DNA from: an uncultured Muribaculaceae bacterium
Lineage (GTDB): Bacteria > Bacteroidota > Bacteroidia > Bacteroidales > Muribaculaceae
DNA: 64,000 nt
Assembly (NCBI GenBank): GCA_947174635.1
Contig: CAMWJS010000010.1
Span: forward strand, 1-64,000
Reading direction: 5' to 3'
The position numbers were made by a program, and so were the translations under genes. The notes under the pieces are model-generated. The model worked only from the letters and a program-made list of their open reading frames with translations. It was not told the DNA's origin and did not search any database. Positions 1-10,618 of the stretch are shown here, one piece after another (within the stretch, counting starts at the first letter, position 1; each line of letters starts with the position of its first letter).

Positions 1-278
1 TGCACATTATGGGATTTTCCACATTCAACACTTCGGCAATTTGTGTGTAAAGGCAAATGGCTTTTTATAACTATGTACTATGACTTTGGATGATGTTATT
101 AAAGTATTTTTAATTGTAATACTTACATTAGTCTTATTTTTTGCATTTACATTACTCATAGATTATTAGATAAATCATTTAATTAATAAGTGCACTTAAA
201 CACTCTTTCGATACTTTAAATCATACTATGACTGATAATATCTAAGTCTGATTGATTATCGGTTCTTATAGTAAAAAT

Positions 279-310
279 AGGCTGCGTCATATTGAATTGA
301 GACGCAGCCT
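279..310. terminator. Hairpin terminator (AGGCTGCGTC/GACGCAGCCT); the minus-strand reading is followed by a T-rich run
   Basis: 10-bp perfect inverted repeat; on the minus strand it is followed by ATTTTTAC. Confidence 0.5.
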
Positions 311-1040
311 TTCACTTCGTATTATATAGGCTCTGAGAATTTAATATTTGAAAATAAAAAAATATTAGCTCGAAATATTCGATTCTAATGCTGATTACAG
401 AAATATAACATCGTTTGAGTTAAAGGATGTGTCATAATATAAATTTTCATAAAAACAAATATTTTCACCATTTATTTGTTTAATTAGAGTTAAAACCTAT
501 ACAACGTAATGGTAAATTTCTAATTTTAAGTTGTTTATCTAATACAGATGATTAAAACCCAGAATTCGTTTACGAACAGAAATCACAATTAAAAATCGCA
601 ACTTTGATTTACAATTCAAAACGCACAAATAGTTGCAATTTGTGATTTTCATTTGTAATTTAACTTCTGCATTTGTAAACTTCCAAAAGCCTAATGCTTA
701 ATTCACTTTTAAGAATATACTAATTTTCACATTCAAACTATTTACAACCACAACCTAAACCCAAAACGCAGGAATATTGTTTTTATATATTTTGCTTAAA
801 ATCATATATATTACACAACTTAACTTAAACCATTAGTTCAAATTAAGCCCCAAAATACCCAAAACCTTCAACATTGCAGCACGTATTGCAGCATATCTAC
901 CTCATTTTCATTAATATTACAATTATTTATTAAACTATTACTTAAATCAATTAACGAACAACAAGCAAGCTCTCATTTATGAATATAACGACTTGTATAC
1001 ATTTGCAAACAAGCAAATCCAAACTGTTTGCGTTTTAAAA

Positions 1041-1072
1041 TTTGCATATCTCAATTTTATTGATTACATTTG
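1041..1072 (+). promoter_or_regulatory. Bacteroidetes-type promoter (TTTG-N20-TACATTTG) for the XRE regulator
   Basis: TTTG at 1041-1044 and TACATTTG at 1065-1072, matching the -33/-7 consensus TTTG/TAnnTTTG. Confidence 0.6.
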
Positions 1073-1102
1073 CAATCAGCAAAATTTAAAAACAGAAACA
1101 AC

Positions 1103-1636
1103 ATGGATATCGTTTCCCGATTAAAAAGATATATGGATTATCAGCAAATTGCAATCTCTCAATTTGCCGATACATGCAGTATCCCCCGCCCTACTATTTC
1201 ACAAATTTTAAACGGTCGGAATAAAAAAATATCAGATGAGCTAATTGGCAAAATCCATTCTGCTTTTCCTGATTTATCGGTCGTATGGTTGATGTTTGGC
1301 GAGGGGGACATGTTGTCGGGCGCAAATATTAAAACCTCAGAGGCTCAAAAAGACAGCAAACTGACCTTTGATGATAGCCAAATTTCTGAGCATGAGATAT
1401 TTCAGACAGAGCAAGAGCTTTTTCCTGAAATCTCAGAAATATATGCAAAAAAAAATGAATTGGAAAATCCGACTCATGTGACATCTTATTCACCGACTGA
1501 AGCTGCAGCGAAAGGCAATCTGCCTCCTGCCAACATTGCAAATGCACTTTCAGGAAAAACCGAGCCTTCAAAAAAGATCACAAGCATAGTCGTATTCTAT
1601 GCTGATAATACATTTCAGACATTCACCCCGTCATAA
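1103..1636 (+). CDS. Helix-turn-helix (XRE/phage-repressor-like) transcriptional regulator
   Basis: N-terminal HTH (MDIVSRLKRYMDYQQIAISQFADTCSIPRPTISQILNGRN...WLMFGEGDM). Start moved to the ATG at 1103 because the track start (1070) lies inside the -7 box. Confidence 0.8.
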   Translation: MDIVSRLKRYMDYQQIAISQFADTCSIPRPTISQILNGRNKKISDELIGKIHSAFPDLSVVWLMFGEGDMLSGANIKTSEAQKDSKLTFDDSQISEHEIFQTEQELFPEISEIYAKKNELENPTHVTSYSPTEAAAKGNLPPANIANALSGKTEPSKKITSIVVFYADNTFQTFTPS

Positions 1637-1751
1637 CAAAACAAATCAATGGCATAATTAAGAATTTATCGCCATCCATAGATCATTCAATCATCAGCCA
1701 CAACATCACATCAATAATACGATATTGATTTATCATTTATTTTATTTCATA

Positions 1752-1783
1752 CTTGCCGACATCCCTATTTTATTGTAATTTTG
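1752..1783 (+). promoter_or_regulatory. Putative promoter of pyrK (CTTG-N20-TAATTTTG)
   Basis: -7 box TAATTTTG at 1776-1783, with CTTG 20 nt upstream. Confidence 0.5.
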
Positions 1784-1790
1784 CAATAAT

Positions 1791-2597
1791 ATGGAAAAGA
1801 CAGACAAAAAGACCATACATAATTATATGGTCGATTTTTTAATCACAGACTCAATAAGCGCCGGCGACGATGTTGTCTTGCTGAGACTCACACCTGCCGA
1901 CAGCAATGTAATGTTAAGAGATATGGGTATTCGTCCCGGCCAATTTGTTCAGGTAAAAACGCCGGGCAACGCGACATTCCTGCGCCGCCCTATTTCAATT
2001 TGCTATGTTGATGATGCCACGAATCAATTATGGCTTCTTGTCAGAGATGCAGGCAACGGAAGCCGTGCTATTATGGATTCGCCAATAAATTCAGTGCTCA
2101 ACATCATTCTTCCGCTTGGAAATGGCTTTAGCATTGACAAGAGCGGCACATCTCCGTTACTTATTGGTGGCGGTGTCGGCGTTGCCCCACTGTTAATGTT
2201 GGGCGCAAAACTAAAAGAGTATGGTATTAAACCCACATTCCTTATCGGAGCGAAGAACCGCAATTCAATTTTGCTCAAAAACGAATTGTCAGATATCGGC
2301 GAAACTTATGTTTCGACCGACGATGGTTCTTATGGAGAAAAAGGTCTCGTCACTCAAAACCATATTCTCTCAAATAAATTCAGTAGCATATATTGCTGCG
2401 GACCGCTCCCGATGATGAAGGCTGTTGCCGGAATAGCATCTTCCGACAATATTTTTTGCGAAGTATCTCTTGAGAATGTGATGGGCTGTGGCATTGGAGC
2501 CTGCTTATGCTGCGTCGAGAAGACTATCGACGGGAATGTATGTGTTTGTAAAGAAGGTCCGGTATTTAACATCAATCAATTATTATGGCACAATTAG
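1791..2597 (+). CDS. pyrK: Dihydroorotate dehydrogenase B, electron transfer subunit
   Basis: FAD/NAD-binding reductase motifs ([21 protein letters not shown]) and C-terminal Cys cluster ([12 protein letters not shown]); overlaps pyrD. Confidence 0.9.
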   Translation: MEKTDKKTIHNYMVDFLITDSISAGDDVVLLRLTPADSNVMLRDMGIRPGQFVQVKTPGNATFLRRPISICYVDDATNQLWLLVRDAGNGSRAIMDSPINSVLNIILPLGNGFSIDKSGTSPLLIGGGVGVAPLLMLGAKLKEYGIKPTFLIGAKNRNSILLKNELSDIGETYVSTDDGSYGEKGLVTQNHILSNKFSSIYCCGPLPMMKAVAGIASSDNIFCEVSLENVMGCGIGACLCCVEKTIDGNVCVCKEGPVFNINQLLWHN

Positions 2598-3490
2598 GGG
2601 TAAAAATAGGCAGTCTGCATTTAAACAATCCCGTACTTACAGCATCCGGGACATTCGGATATGGAGAAGAATTTTCCGATTTTATAAATCTCGACCGCCT
2701 CGGTGGATTTATAGTAAAAGGCACTACTCTCGAGCCGCGTCAAGGCAATGATTATCCACGCATGGTCGAGACCCCGTCAGGCATGTTGAACGCAGTTGGG
2801 CTTCAAAACAAGGGTGTTGATTACTTTATTGAAAACATATATCCAGAGCTGACAAAATACACCTCCGAAATCATTGTCAACATCTCTGGATCTTCTGTTG
2901 AAGACTATGCCAAAGTAGCAGAAAAACTAAATGAACTGCCACGCATCAATGCGATTGAGGTCAACATATCATGTCCAAATGTAAAGACTGGCGGTATGGC
3001 ATTCGGAACCACCGCCTCAGGTGCCGCCTCTGTCACAAAGGCTGTACGCAATGCATTTGGCAAGACTGTTATCGTCAAATTATCACCCAACGTCACCGAC
3101 ATCACAGAAATTGCACGCGCGGTAGAATGCGAAGGTGCCGACGCCGTTTCATTGATAAATACACTTATGGGGATGGCTATCGATGTAGAGCGCCAACGCC
3201 CATACCTTTCCACCTATACAGGAGGATTATCAGGAGCTGCCGTACGACCTGTCGCAGTAAGAATGGTATGGCAAGTCCACAAAGCAGTCAAAATCCCTGT
3301 TATTGGCCTTGGCGGCATAATGTCCGGACGTGACGCCCTTGAATTCATTCTTGCCGGAGCTACTGCCATTGAAGTCGGCACCGCGAATTTCATTAATCCT
3401 AAAACTACTGTTGAAATCATTGACTACATTGATGACTATTGCCAACGTCATGGCGTCAGCGACATCAATCAGTTGATTGGTATTATTTGA
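2585..3490 (+). CDS. pyrD: Dihydroorotate dehydrogenase B, catalytic subunit
   Basis: Class 1B DHOD motifs ([52 protein letters not shown]). Confidence 0.93.
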   Translation: MAQLGVKIGSLHLNNPVLTASGTFGYGEEFSDFINLDRLGGFIVKGTTLEPRQGNDYPRMVETPSGMLNAVGLQNKGVDYFIENIYPELTKYTSEIIVNISGSSVEDYAKVAEKLNELPRINAIEVNISCPNVKTGGMAFGTTASGAASVTKAVRNAFGKTVIVKLSPNVTDITEIARAVECEGADAVSLINTLMGMAIDVERQRPYLSTYTGGLSGAAVRPVAVRMVWQVHKAVKIPVIGLGGIMSGRDALEFILAGATAIEVGTANFINPKTTVEIIDYIDDYCQRHGVSDINQLIGII

Positions 3491-3816
3491 CACTGTCGAC
3501 CCAGTTTCAGAAATACCGGTTCAGAACCGAACCCGTTACAATAATAAAGGCCCGACGATTTAAAAAAATCGTCGAGCTTTTTTTTAACCGCTACAGTGTC
3601 CTGAACATTTCCAATCAACATTTCGATATCGTCTAAAACAAACTCATCAAATTTTAATGAATTCAAAATAGCGATCGGACCTGGCACAAATATCGTGGAA
3701 TGCAACTCTTTTTCGAAAGGCGCGACAGTTACTGTCCCCTCAGCGTATGTTATGACACAGCAATTCCCCATAATTCCATGCCATAAAACCTCTGTAGTCA
3801 ATAGCCTGAACATCAT
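3469..3816 (-). CDS. Conserved hypothetical protein, 115 aa
   Basis: ATGA overlap with the upstream DUF4296 lipoprotein gene (3813-3816) suggests translational coupling. Confidence 0.65.
   Translation of the reverse strand: MMFRLLTTEVLWHGIMGNCCVITYAEGTVTVAPFEKELHSTIFVPGPIAILNSLKFDEFVLDDIEMLIGNVQDTVAVKKKLDDFFKSSGLYYCNGFGSEPVFLKLGRQCQIIPIN
3549..3585. terminator. Intrinsic terminator after pyrD (CGACGATTT-AAAA-AAATCGTCG followed by T8)
   Basis: 9-bp perfect stem followed by AGCTTTTTTTT on the plus strand; lies inside the 3' part of the minus-strand ORF 3469-3816. Confidence 0.75.
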
Positions 3817-4625
3817 TTTACAGTATCAGGGAACATAATGGTACGCTGCCCGTTTCTCTCGAAATACGTATCCTTGCGGTTTCTCGTACGCACAAGCGAC
3901 ACACTGTCAAGATAAACATTCTCTCCTTGTCCCAGTTGGTATGATATCGAGCCGAAAACCGACTCCGGCATCTTAGTAGAGTCTGTCACAAGCCTTACCC
4001 GCAGCCAATCCCGGTTAAAGGCCGTTGACGGGCGGAACTCTACCCTGCCGTCATCATATCTGGCATATATGATCGACTTAAACTGAGGCACTTTCTGTCG
4101 GCTGTTGACAAGCTTGAACTGCAGGATATAATTATCACCATTTTCCCACGTATTGTCTTTTGGTATTTCAAAAGTAATATTCTGCAATATATCCTTGTCT
4201 GAAAGCTTATACGTATGCGACATAGGCCATATATCAATAGAATCGCCTTCAGCAAATACCGGACTATGAGATTTATTCCCTTTGGCTGTTTTCAACTCTT
4301 CCTCAAGACTCTTGATTACATCCTCATATACACTGATATAATCTTCTATATGATTGCCATACCATACAAACGAAGTGTCAAGCTGAGCCTGTGTTATACC
4401 ATGCTTCAGAAGTATCGATTGCTTGACCACCTTTTTCATTGAGTCACTTGCATATATACCCCTCTGCATTTCCACAACGCTTTCACCCTTATGAATATCT
4501 GCAAGCAGACCCGCCATCTCCTTCCTGTCCAATACGCCATCAGGCAATTTCGTACAGCCTATCAGCCCCAGCCCCAAGCAGCCTGCCGAGACACTACCGA
4601 CAATCATATTCTTAAAATGCAGCAT
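3813..4625 (-). CDS. DUF4296-type lipoprotein
   Basis: Signal peptide with lipobox (LGLGLIGC); N-terminal region resembles DUF4296; sits downstream of lspA. Confidence 0.75.
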   Translation of the reverse strand: MLHFKNMIVGSVSAGCLGLGLIGCTKLPDGVLDRKEMAGLLADIHKGESVVEMQRGIYASDSMKKVVKQSILLKHGITQAQLDTSFVWYGNHIEDYISVYEDVIKSLEEELKTAKGNKSHSPVFAEGDSIDIWPMSHTYKLSDKDILQNITFEIPKDNTWENGDNYILQFKLVNSRQKVPQFKSIIYARYDDGRVEFRPSTAFNRDWLRVRLVTDSTKMPESVFGSISYQLGQGENVYLDSVSLVRTRNRKDTYFERNGQRTIMFPDTVK

Positions 4626-4629
4626 CTAC

Positions 4630-5316
4630 TTACTTTTTCTGTTCTTCAGCATTATCTTTTTTCTCTTGACGCATACGCTTCAATTCGGCAAACGAATATC
4701 CCATCTGTTTAGAATAAAACAGAAGTATCGCTATTATACCGCATGATATTGCTGCATCGGCAAGATTGAATACCGGTTTGAAGAATTCAAAATGTTCTCC
4801 CCCGACTATTGGCATCCACTCCGGCCAGTCGAAACTGAACAACGGAAACGACAGCATATCAACCACGCGCCCATGCAAAAACGGAGCATAGCCCCCGCCA
4901 TCTGGAAACATAGAAGCGATTGCCGGAGGAGCCGGATTATTGAATATAATACCATAAAACATACAGTCAATGATATTTCCCACCGCTCCGGCCAGCACCA
5001 ATGCTACGCATATCAGATAACCGAACTTTATGCCTGAATTATTTTTCAGTTTTATGAGATAATATATAATGGCCCCGACAAATATTATTCTAAAAACTGT
5101 CAGGAATAATTTGCTTCCGAACTCCCATCCGAAAGCCATACCATTATTCTCAACGAAACAAAGTCTGAACCACGGAAATATTTCATGCTCTTCCCCGAGA
5201 TAAAAACTTGTCTTTACCCATATTTTCAATATCTGATCAAGTATCACTACCAATAAAGCGATTATAAACGCCCATTGGTAGTGACTGAATTGCATCGGAA
5301 ATTTTTGTATTCTCAC
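4630..5316 (-). CDS. lspA: Lipoprotein signal peptidase
   Basis: Multi-TM protein with LspA motifs (VEN-NGMAFGW, AGAVGNIIDCMFYG...VVDML, FNLADAAI). Confidence 0.92.
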   Translation of the reverse strand: MRIQKFPMQFSHYQWAFIIALLVVILDQILKIWVKTSFYLGEEHEIFPWFRLCFVENNGMAFGWEFGSKLFLTVFRIIFVGAIIYYLIKLKNNSGIKFGYLICVALVLAGAVGNIIDCMFYGIIFNNPAPPAIASMFPDGGGYAPFLHGRVVDMLSFPLFSFDWPEWMPIVGGEHFEFFKPVFNLADAAISCGIIAILLFYSKQMGYSFAELKRMRQEKKDNAEEQKK

Positions 5317-5696
5317 TTCTTGCCTATTTTTTGGTCAATGCTCAGCGTCGCGTGAGGAACCGCACGCAGGCGCTCCTTGGGAATAAGTTTTCCGGTTGCC
5401 CGGTCTATACCGTAAGTCTTGTTCTCTATGCGCACTAAAGCTGCCTGCAGATGCTGGATAAACTTCAGCTGACGCATAGCCAGACGTCCGGCTTCCTCCT
5501 TTCCAAGAGTGCTCGCACCCTCTTCAAGAACCTTGAATGTCGGAGACGTATCTGAGATATCATTTCCGTCCGAGTTGTTCACATTGCTACGGAGAAGCTC
5601 ATAATCCTTCATCGCCTTATCAAGCTTTGCAAGTATCAGCTCTTTGAATTCCTGAAGTTCCTCGTCGGAATATCTTGTTTTTTCTGGCTCGTTCAT
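5313..5696 (-). CDS. DksA/TraR family regulator (zinc-finger cysteines absent)
   Basis: Coiled-coil plus GIDRATGKLIPKERLRAVPHATLSI C-terminal motif; adjacent to ileS and lspA. Confidence 0.85.
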   Translation of the reverse strand: MNEPEKTRYSDEELQEFKELILAKLDKAMKDYELLRSNVNNSDGNDISDTSPTFKVLEEGASTLGKEEAGRLAMRQLKFIQHLQAALVRIENKTYGIDRATGKLIPKERLRAVPHATLSIDQKIGKK

Positions 5697-5753
5697 ATCA
5701 GTAGTTTTTTTGGTATTAATAAATTCTATATATTATGCATGTCTCGACATACA

Positions 5754-8700
5754 TTATTTAGCCAATTCCACTCTCACTTTTACAGTCAAACCGTCTATAT
5801 CAAACGTCTCGTCTTCAGCAACCTGCAGACCGCTTGCTATTTCAATATTGTCAGCAAGCACCTGACGTTGGATATATTCTTTAAAACACAATACTGCATT
5901 GTTTGTTTGCTCGTCACCATCGATTGTCAGCATTATGCGGTCTGTAATATCATAATCCCTGCTCTTGCGAAGGTTCTGCACTCGGTTGACAATGTCTCTC
6001 GCAATACCTTCCTGACGCAGTTCTTCTGAAATAGTGACATCAAGCGCCAATGTGAGATTTCCCTCATTGGCGACAAGCCATCCGGGGATATCCTCCGAAA
6101 ATATTTCCACATCTTCCAGATCCACTTTTACCGACTCTCCGTTGATTGACAGATACAACAGCCCCTTTGATTGGAACTCAAGGATTTCCGGCTGTGACAA
6201 CGCAGATATCGCACCGGCTACAGCCTTCATATTCTTGCCATGCTTCGGACCGAGTTTCTTGAAATCAGGTTTAACTTTATAGACAAGAACACCATCCTCT
6301 GCTTTGACATATTTGATTGACTTGACATTGACTTCCGACAATATCAAATCTGACATAGCCTCGATTGCAGTGCGCTGCTCGGGATTATCTACCGGTATCA
6401 TAATTGTCGACAACGGCTGGCGTACCTTTATATTGCTTTTGCGGCGCAAAGAAAGCACCATACTCGTCAACGTCTGGGCTATCGCCATTCGTTCCTCAAG
6501 ACTTGCATCAATAGCATTTTCATCAGCAACCGGGAACTTCGCCAGGTGAACCGACTGCTTCGGGTCATCGGCATGTACAAGATCGCGATAGAGCTGGTCG
6601 GCATAGAACGGAGATATCGGCGCCATCAGCAGTGCGACTGTCTTCATGCATTCATACAAAGTCTGGTAGGCCGACAGTTTATCCTCCGACATACCTCCGC
6701 CCCAGAAACGCTTTCTGTTAAGTCTGACATACCAGTTGCTGAGATTGTCATTTACAAAATCGCTGATTGCTCTTGCCGCCTTGGTAGGCTCATAGCTTTC
6801 AAGGCTCACATCTACTGTCTTGATAAGAGTATTGAGCGACGACAGTATCCATCGGTCGATTTCCGGACGTTTTTCCAAAGGAATTGTAGCCTCATCCCCT
6901 GTAAAGCCGTCCACATTGGCATACAATGCCAGGAATGAATAAGTATTGTAGAGCGTGGAGAAAAGCTTACGTGCCACCTCTGTCACTCCTGCTTCATCAA
7001 ACTTAAGATTATCCCACGGCGAAGAGTTCGATATCATATACCATCGCAACGGGTCTGAGCCATATTTCTCAATCGTTTCGAATGGATTGACGGCATTGCC
7101 AAGACGTTTCGACATCTTGTTGCCGAATTTGTCAAGCACAAGACCGTTTGAAATTACAGCCTTGAACGATTTGGCATCATGCACCATGGTTGCAATGGCA
7201 TGGAGCGTGAAGAACCATCCGCGAGTCTGGTCTACACCCTCAGCAATGAAATCAGCAGGGAACACATCCCCATTATCCACAATATCCTTATTTTCGAATG
7301 GATAATGCTGCTGAGCGAAAGGCATCGCGCCCGAATCAAACCACACATCGATAAGATCAGACTCGCGATACATTGGCTCGCCGGCTTCTGATACCAATAT
7401 GATATCATCGACATACGGTCTATGCAAATCTATCTTGTCATAGTTTTCTTTCGAGTAATCCCCTGCAGTAAATCCGGCTTCCTTCAACGGATTTTTAGCC
7501 ATGACACCGGCCGATACGGCTTTCTCGATTTCATCATACAGCATCGCTACGGAGTCAATGCACTTCTCCTCTACCTTACCCGAATTACGCGTACGCCAGA
7601 TAGGAAGCGGAGTACCCCAGTAACGGCTGCGCGAAAGGTTCCAGTCCTGAAGATTTTCAAGCCATTTGCCGAAACGGCCGCTACCTGTCGAGGCCGGTTT
7701 CCAAAGGATTTCCTCATTAAGCTCTATCATGCGGTCACGCACTGCTGTTGATTTGATAAACCAACTGTCAAGCGGATAATAAAGCACCGGTTTGTCAGTT
7801 CGCCAACAATGAGGATAATTATGTACGTGCTTCTCTATTTTTAACGCTTTACCCTGCTGTTTAAGCTCAAGGCTCAAATATATATTAAGGTCTTCAGCTT
7901 TGTCAGCGGCTGCCTTGTCAAATTTTCCGTCAACATTAAACTCCGGAGAGAAGTCATTCTTGACAAACCTGCCGGCATATCTGGAATACAGCTCTACATC
8001 GACACATTTTTCAACAAACGCGTTGGCACACTCATCCAAAAGGAAATATTTACCTGTAAGGTCTACCATCGGACGAGTCTCTCCGCCACATGTGATCATA
8101 AACAACGACGGTATGTCGGCCGCTTTGGCCACCTTCGCGTCATCAGCACCAAATGTCGGCGCAATATGCACTATGCCCGTACCATCCTCAGTTGTAACAT
8201 AATCGCCGGGGATTACACGGAATGCACACTCCTCCATCTCAACGAACGTGTCTGCTCCGACCACAAAACACTTGTCGGCATTTTCTTCAGCATATCTGAC
8301 GATATACTCCGATGCATTACCGTCAACTTTTGCCGAAGGTTTCACCCAAGGCATAAGTTGCGCATACTTCATACCCACAAGATCAGAGCCTTTCCATTCT
8401 TTTATAATACGGTAAGGCACAACTTTATCTCCCGCCTGATATCCCTCGATATCAGCCTCCGCACCTTCGGGCTTGAAATATGTGTGCATGCAATCCTTCG
8501 CCATTACGACAGTAATCTTGTCAGCGGTATAAGGATTATATGTCTTTATCGCTACATAGTCGAAACGGGGGCCGACACAAAGCGCGGTGTTTGATGACAA
8601 CGTCCACGGAGTTGTTGTCCATGCGGCGAAACAAGGTCTGCCCCATTCTGATAGCTCGGCCGGAGCATCAACAATATCGAAAAGCACCGTAGCCGTAGTG

Positions 8701-9317
8701 TCCTTGACATCCCGATAGCAACCGGGCTGGTTAAGCTCATGTGAACTTAATCCTGTTCCTGCGGCAGGCGAATACGGCTGTATGGTGTAACCTTTGTAGA
8801 GCAAACCTTTCTTATAGAGTTGCGCCAAAAGCCACCACAGCGTTTCGATATATTTATTGTCGTATGTGATATAGGGATTATCGGTATCAACCCAATAACC
8901 CATTTTATTTGTAAGACTCTTCCATTCGCCGGTATACTTCATCACCTCGCGACGACAAGCCTTGTTATATTCCTCGATTGAGATTTTTTTGCCGATATCC
9001 TCTTTGGTTATACCCAACGCCTTTTCAACGCCAAGCTCCACAGGCAGACCATGCGTATCCCAACCTGCTTTTCGCTTCACATGAAAGCCTTTCATTGTCT
9101 TGTATCTGCAGAATATATCCTTGATGGTACGGGCCATTACATGATGTATGCCAGGCATACCGTTGGCCGAAGGCGGCCCCTCATAAAACACAAATGTCGG
9201 ACATCCTTCCCGTTCTTTCATGCTCTGCTCAAAAAGAGACTCGGCATTCCATCTCTCAAGAACTTCTTTGTTTATATCGGAGAGATTGAATTTATTATAT
9301 TCTGTAAATCTTTTCAT
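5754..9317 (-). CDS. ileS: Isoleucyl-tRNA synthetase
   Basis: Class I aaRS motifs (GPPSANGMPGIHHVMART = HIGH region; KMSKRLGN); start set at the MKRFTEYNKFN ATG (9317). Confidence 0.96.
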   Translation of the reverse strand: MKRFTEYNKFNLSDINKEVLERWNAESLFEQSMKEREGCPTFVFYEGPPSANGMPGIHHVMARTIKDIFCRYKTMKGFHVKRKAGWDTHGLPVELGVEKALGITKEDIGKKISIEEYNKACRREVMKYTGEWKSLTNKMGYWVDTDNPYITYDNKYIETLWWLLAQLYKKGLLYKGYTIQPYSPAAGTGLSSHELNQPGCYRDVKDTTATVLFDIVDAPAELSEWGRPCFAAWTTTPWTLSSNTALCVGPRFDYVAIKTYNPYTADKITVVMAKDCMHTYFKPEGAEADIEGYQAGDKVVPYRIIKEWKGSDLVGMKYAQLMPWVKPSAKVDGNASEYIVRYAEENADKCFVVGADTFVEMEECAFRVIPGDYVTTEDGTGIVHIAPTFGADDAKVAKAADIPSLFMITCGGETRPMVDLTGKYFLLDECANAFVEKCVDVELYSRYAGRFVKNDFSPEFNVDGKFDKAAADKAEDLNIYLSLELKQQGKALKIEKHVHNYPHCWRTDKPVLYYPLDSWFIKSTAVRDRMIELNEEILWKPASTGSGRFGKWLENLQDWNLSRSRYWGTPLPIWRTRNSGKVEEKCIDSVAMLYDEIEKAVSAGVMAKNPLKEAGFTAGDYSKENYDKIDLHRPYVDDIILVSEAGEPMYRESDLIDVWFDSGAMPFAQQHYPFENKDIVDNGDVFPADFIAEGVDQTRGWFFTLHAIATMVHDAKSFKAVISNGLVLDKFGNKMSKRLGNAVNPFETIEKYGSDPLRWYMISNSSPWDNLKFDEAGVTEVARKLFSTLYNTYSFLALYANVDGFTGDEATIPLEKRPEIDRWILSSLNTLIKTVDVSLESYEPTKAARAISDFVNDNLSNWYVRLNRKRFWGGGMSEDKLSAYQTLYECMKTVALLMAPISPFYADQLYRDLVHADDPKQSVHLAKFPVADENAIDASLEERMAIAQTLTSMVLSLRRKSNIKVRQPLSTIMIPVDNPEQRTAIEAMSDLILSEVNVKSIKYVKAEDGVLVYKVKPDFKKLGPKHGKNMKAVAGAISALSQPEILEFQSKGLLYLSINGESVKVDLEDVEIFSEDIPGWLVANEGNLTLALDVTISEELRQEGIARDIVNRVQNLRKSRDYDITDRIMLTIDGDEQTNNAVLCFKEYIQRQVLADNIEIASGLQVAEDETFDIDGLTVKVRVELAK

Positions 9318-9361
9318 TGTATAATGACGTTGTTTAATATCTGTGATGAGTTGAGATGACA

Positions 9362-10537
9362 TTATTTCTTTATTCCGCCCTTTACGCCTCCGCCCATAGA
9401 GAAAATATTCTGGTCATACGACACAGTTTTCAGCTTCTGCTCGCGTTTGCGTTTGAGCGCCAGCGACACCAGTCTGTCCATAAGTTTATCAAATGAAATG
9501 CCGGTAGCTTCCCATAGATAAAATGATAACGAACCGGGTATGGTATTTATTTCATTTACATATATTTCGCGGGTCTTGGCATCGACTATTACATCCACTC
9601 GGCTTACACCATGACACGACAGAACCCTGAAGGTCTCCCCTGCCAGAAATTTTATTTTAGCGGTTTCCGAGTCAGGGAGTTCGGCGGGAATTCGCTTTTG
9701 TGAGGCCTGCATTCCTTTTGCCCCCTTTGTGCCTCCCATATACTTGTCCTCATACGAAAGTATTTCACCGCTCTTGATTGGCTCTTCAAGCACCGACATC
9801 TGATATTCATCGCAATCGCCGAGCACCGAACAATTGATTTCCTGTAGATTTTCCACAAGGTCTTCCACAATCAGTCGTGTAGAATACTTCTCAGCATCTT
9901 CAATCTTTGCAATCAACTCCTCTCGGTTATCAGCGCGGCCGATACCCACACTTGAGCCGAGATTTGCCGGCTTAACAATGACCGGATAGCCGATTTTATC
10001 TTCTATTTTTTTGATAAGCGCATCCTTTTGACTGTACCACTGCTTGTCGGTGAACCACACATAGTCGACAACAGGCACATCGTTTGCCTGTAATATCATC
10101 TTCATGGTTATCTTATCCATTCCGTTTGCCGACGAGAGGGTATTGCACCCGGCATAAGGAATGCCGACTGTTTCAAGCACCCCCTCGAATATCCCGTCCT
10201 CTCCGTTCGAACCGTGAAGTACCGGAATTACCACATCGAGTTTCGTCAGCACATCCGACCCGAAGAGCGGCTTTTTCTTCCTGTAAAGATTGTAATCATC
10301 ATATACCGGACGCATATACACCTCCTCGCATTTGGCAAGCAGTTCGGGTATATGACGGTAATTCTTCACCTCGAAAAGCTCCTGACCGGTATACCATTTT
10401 CCATCCTTTGTGATATATATGGGGGTGACGTCATATTTCTCTCTGTTTATCGCATGCATTGCCTGCGATGCCGATATTACCGAAATCTCATGTTCGGTTG
10501 ACCGTCCTCCGAAAAATACTCCAATATTAGTCTTCAT
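9362..10537 (-). CDS. ddl: D-alanine--D-alanine ligase
   Basis: ATP-grasp Ddl motifs (GGRSTEHEISVISA, HGSNGEDGIFEGVLE, VKPANLGSSVGI, VNEINTIPGS). Confidence 0.93.
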   Translation of the reverse strand: MKTNIGVFFGGRSTEHEISVISASQAMHAINREKYDVTPIYITKDGKWYTGQELFEVKNYRHIPELLAKCEEVYMRPVYDDYNLYRKKKPLFGSDVLTKLDVVIPVLHGSNGEDGIFEGVLETVGIPYAGCNTLSSANGMDKITMKMILQANDVPVVDYVWFTDKQWYSQKDALIKKIEDKIGYPVIVKPANLGSSVGIGRADNREELIAKIEDAEKYSTRLIVEDLVENLQEINCSVLGDCDEYQMSVLEEPIKSGEILSYEDKYMGGTKGAKGMQASQKRIPAELPDSETAKIKFLAGETFRVLSCHGVSRVDVIVDAKTREIYVNEINTIPGSLSFYLWEATGISFDKLMDRLVSLALKRKREQKLKTVSYDQNIFSMGGGVKGGIKK

Positions 10538-10618
10538 AAGTATGTTTGATAAATTTATTTATCGTATAAGTTATGACGAATGTGTATCTCTTTTTTAATC
10601 ACACATGCTCGTCGTTGT

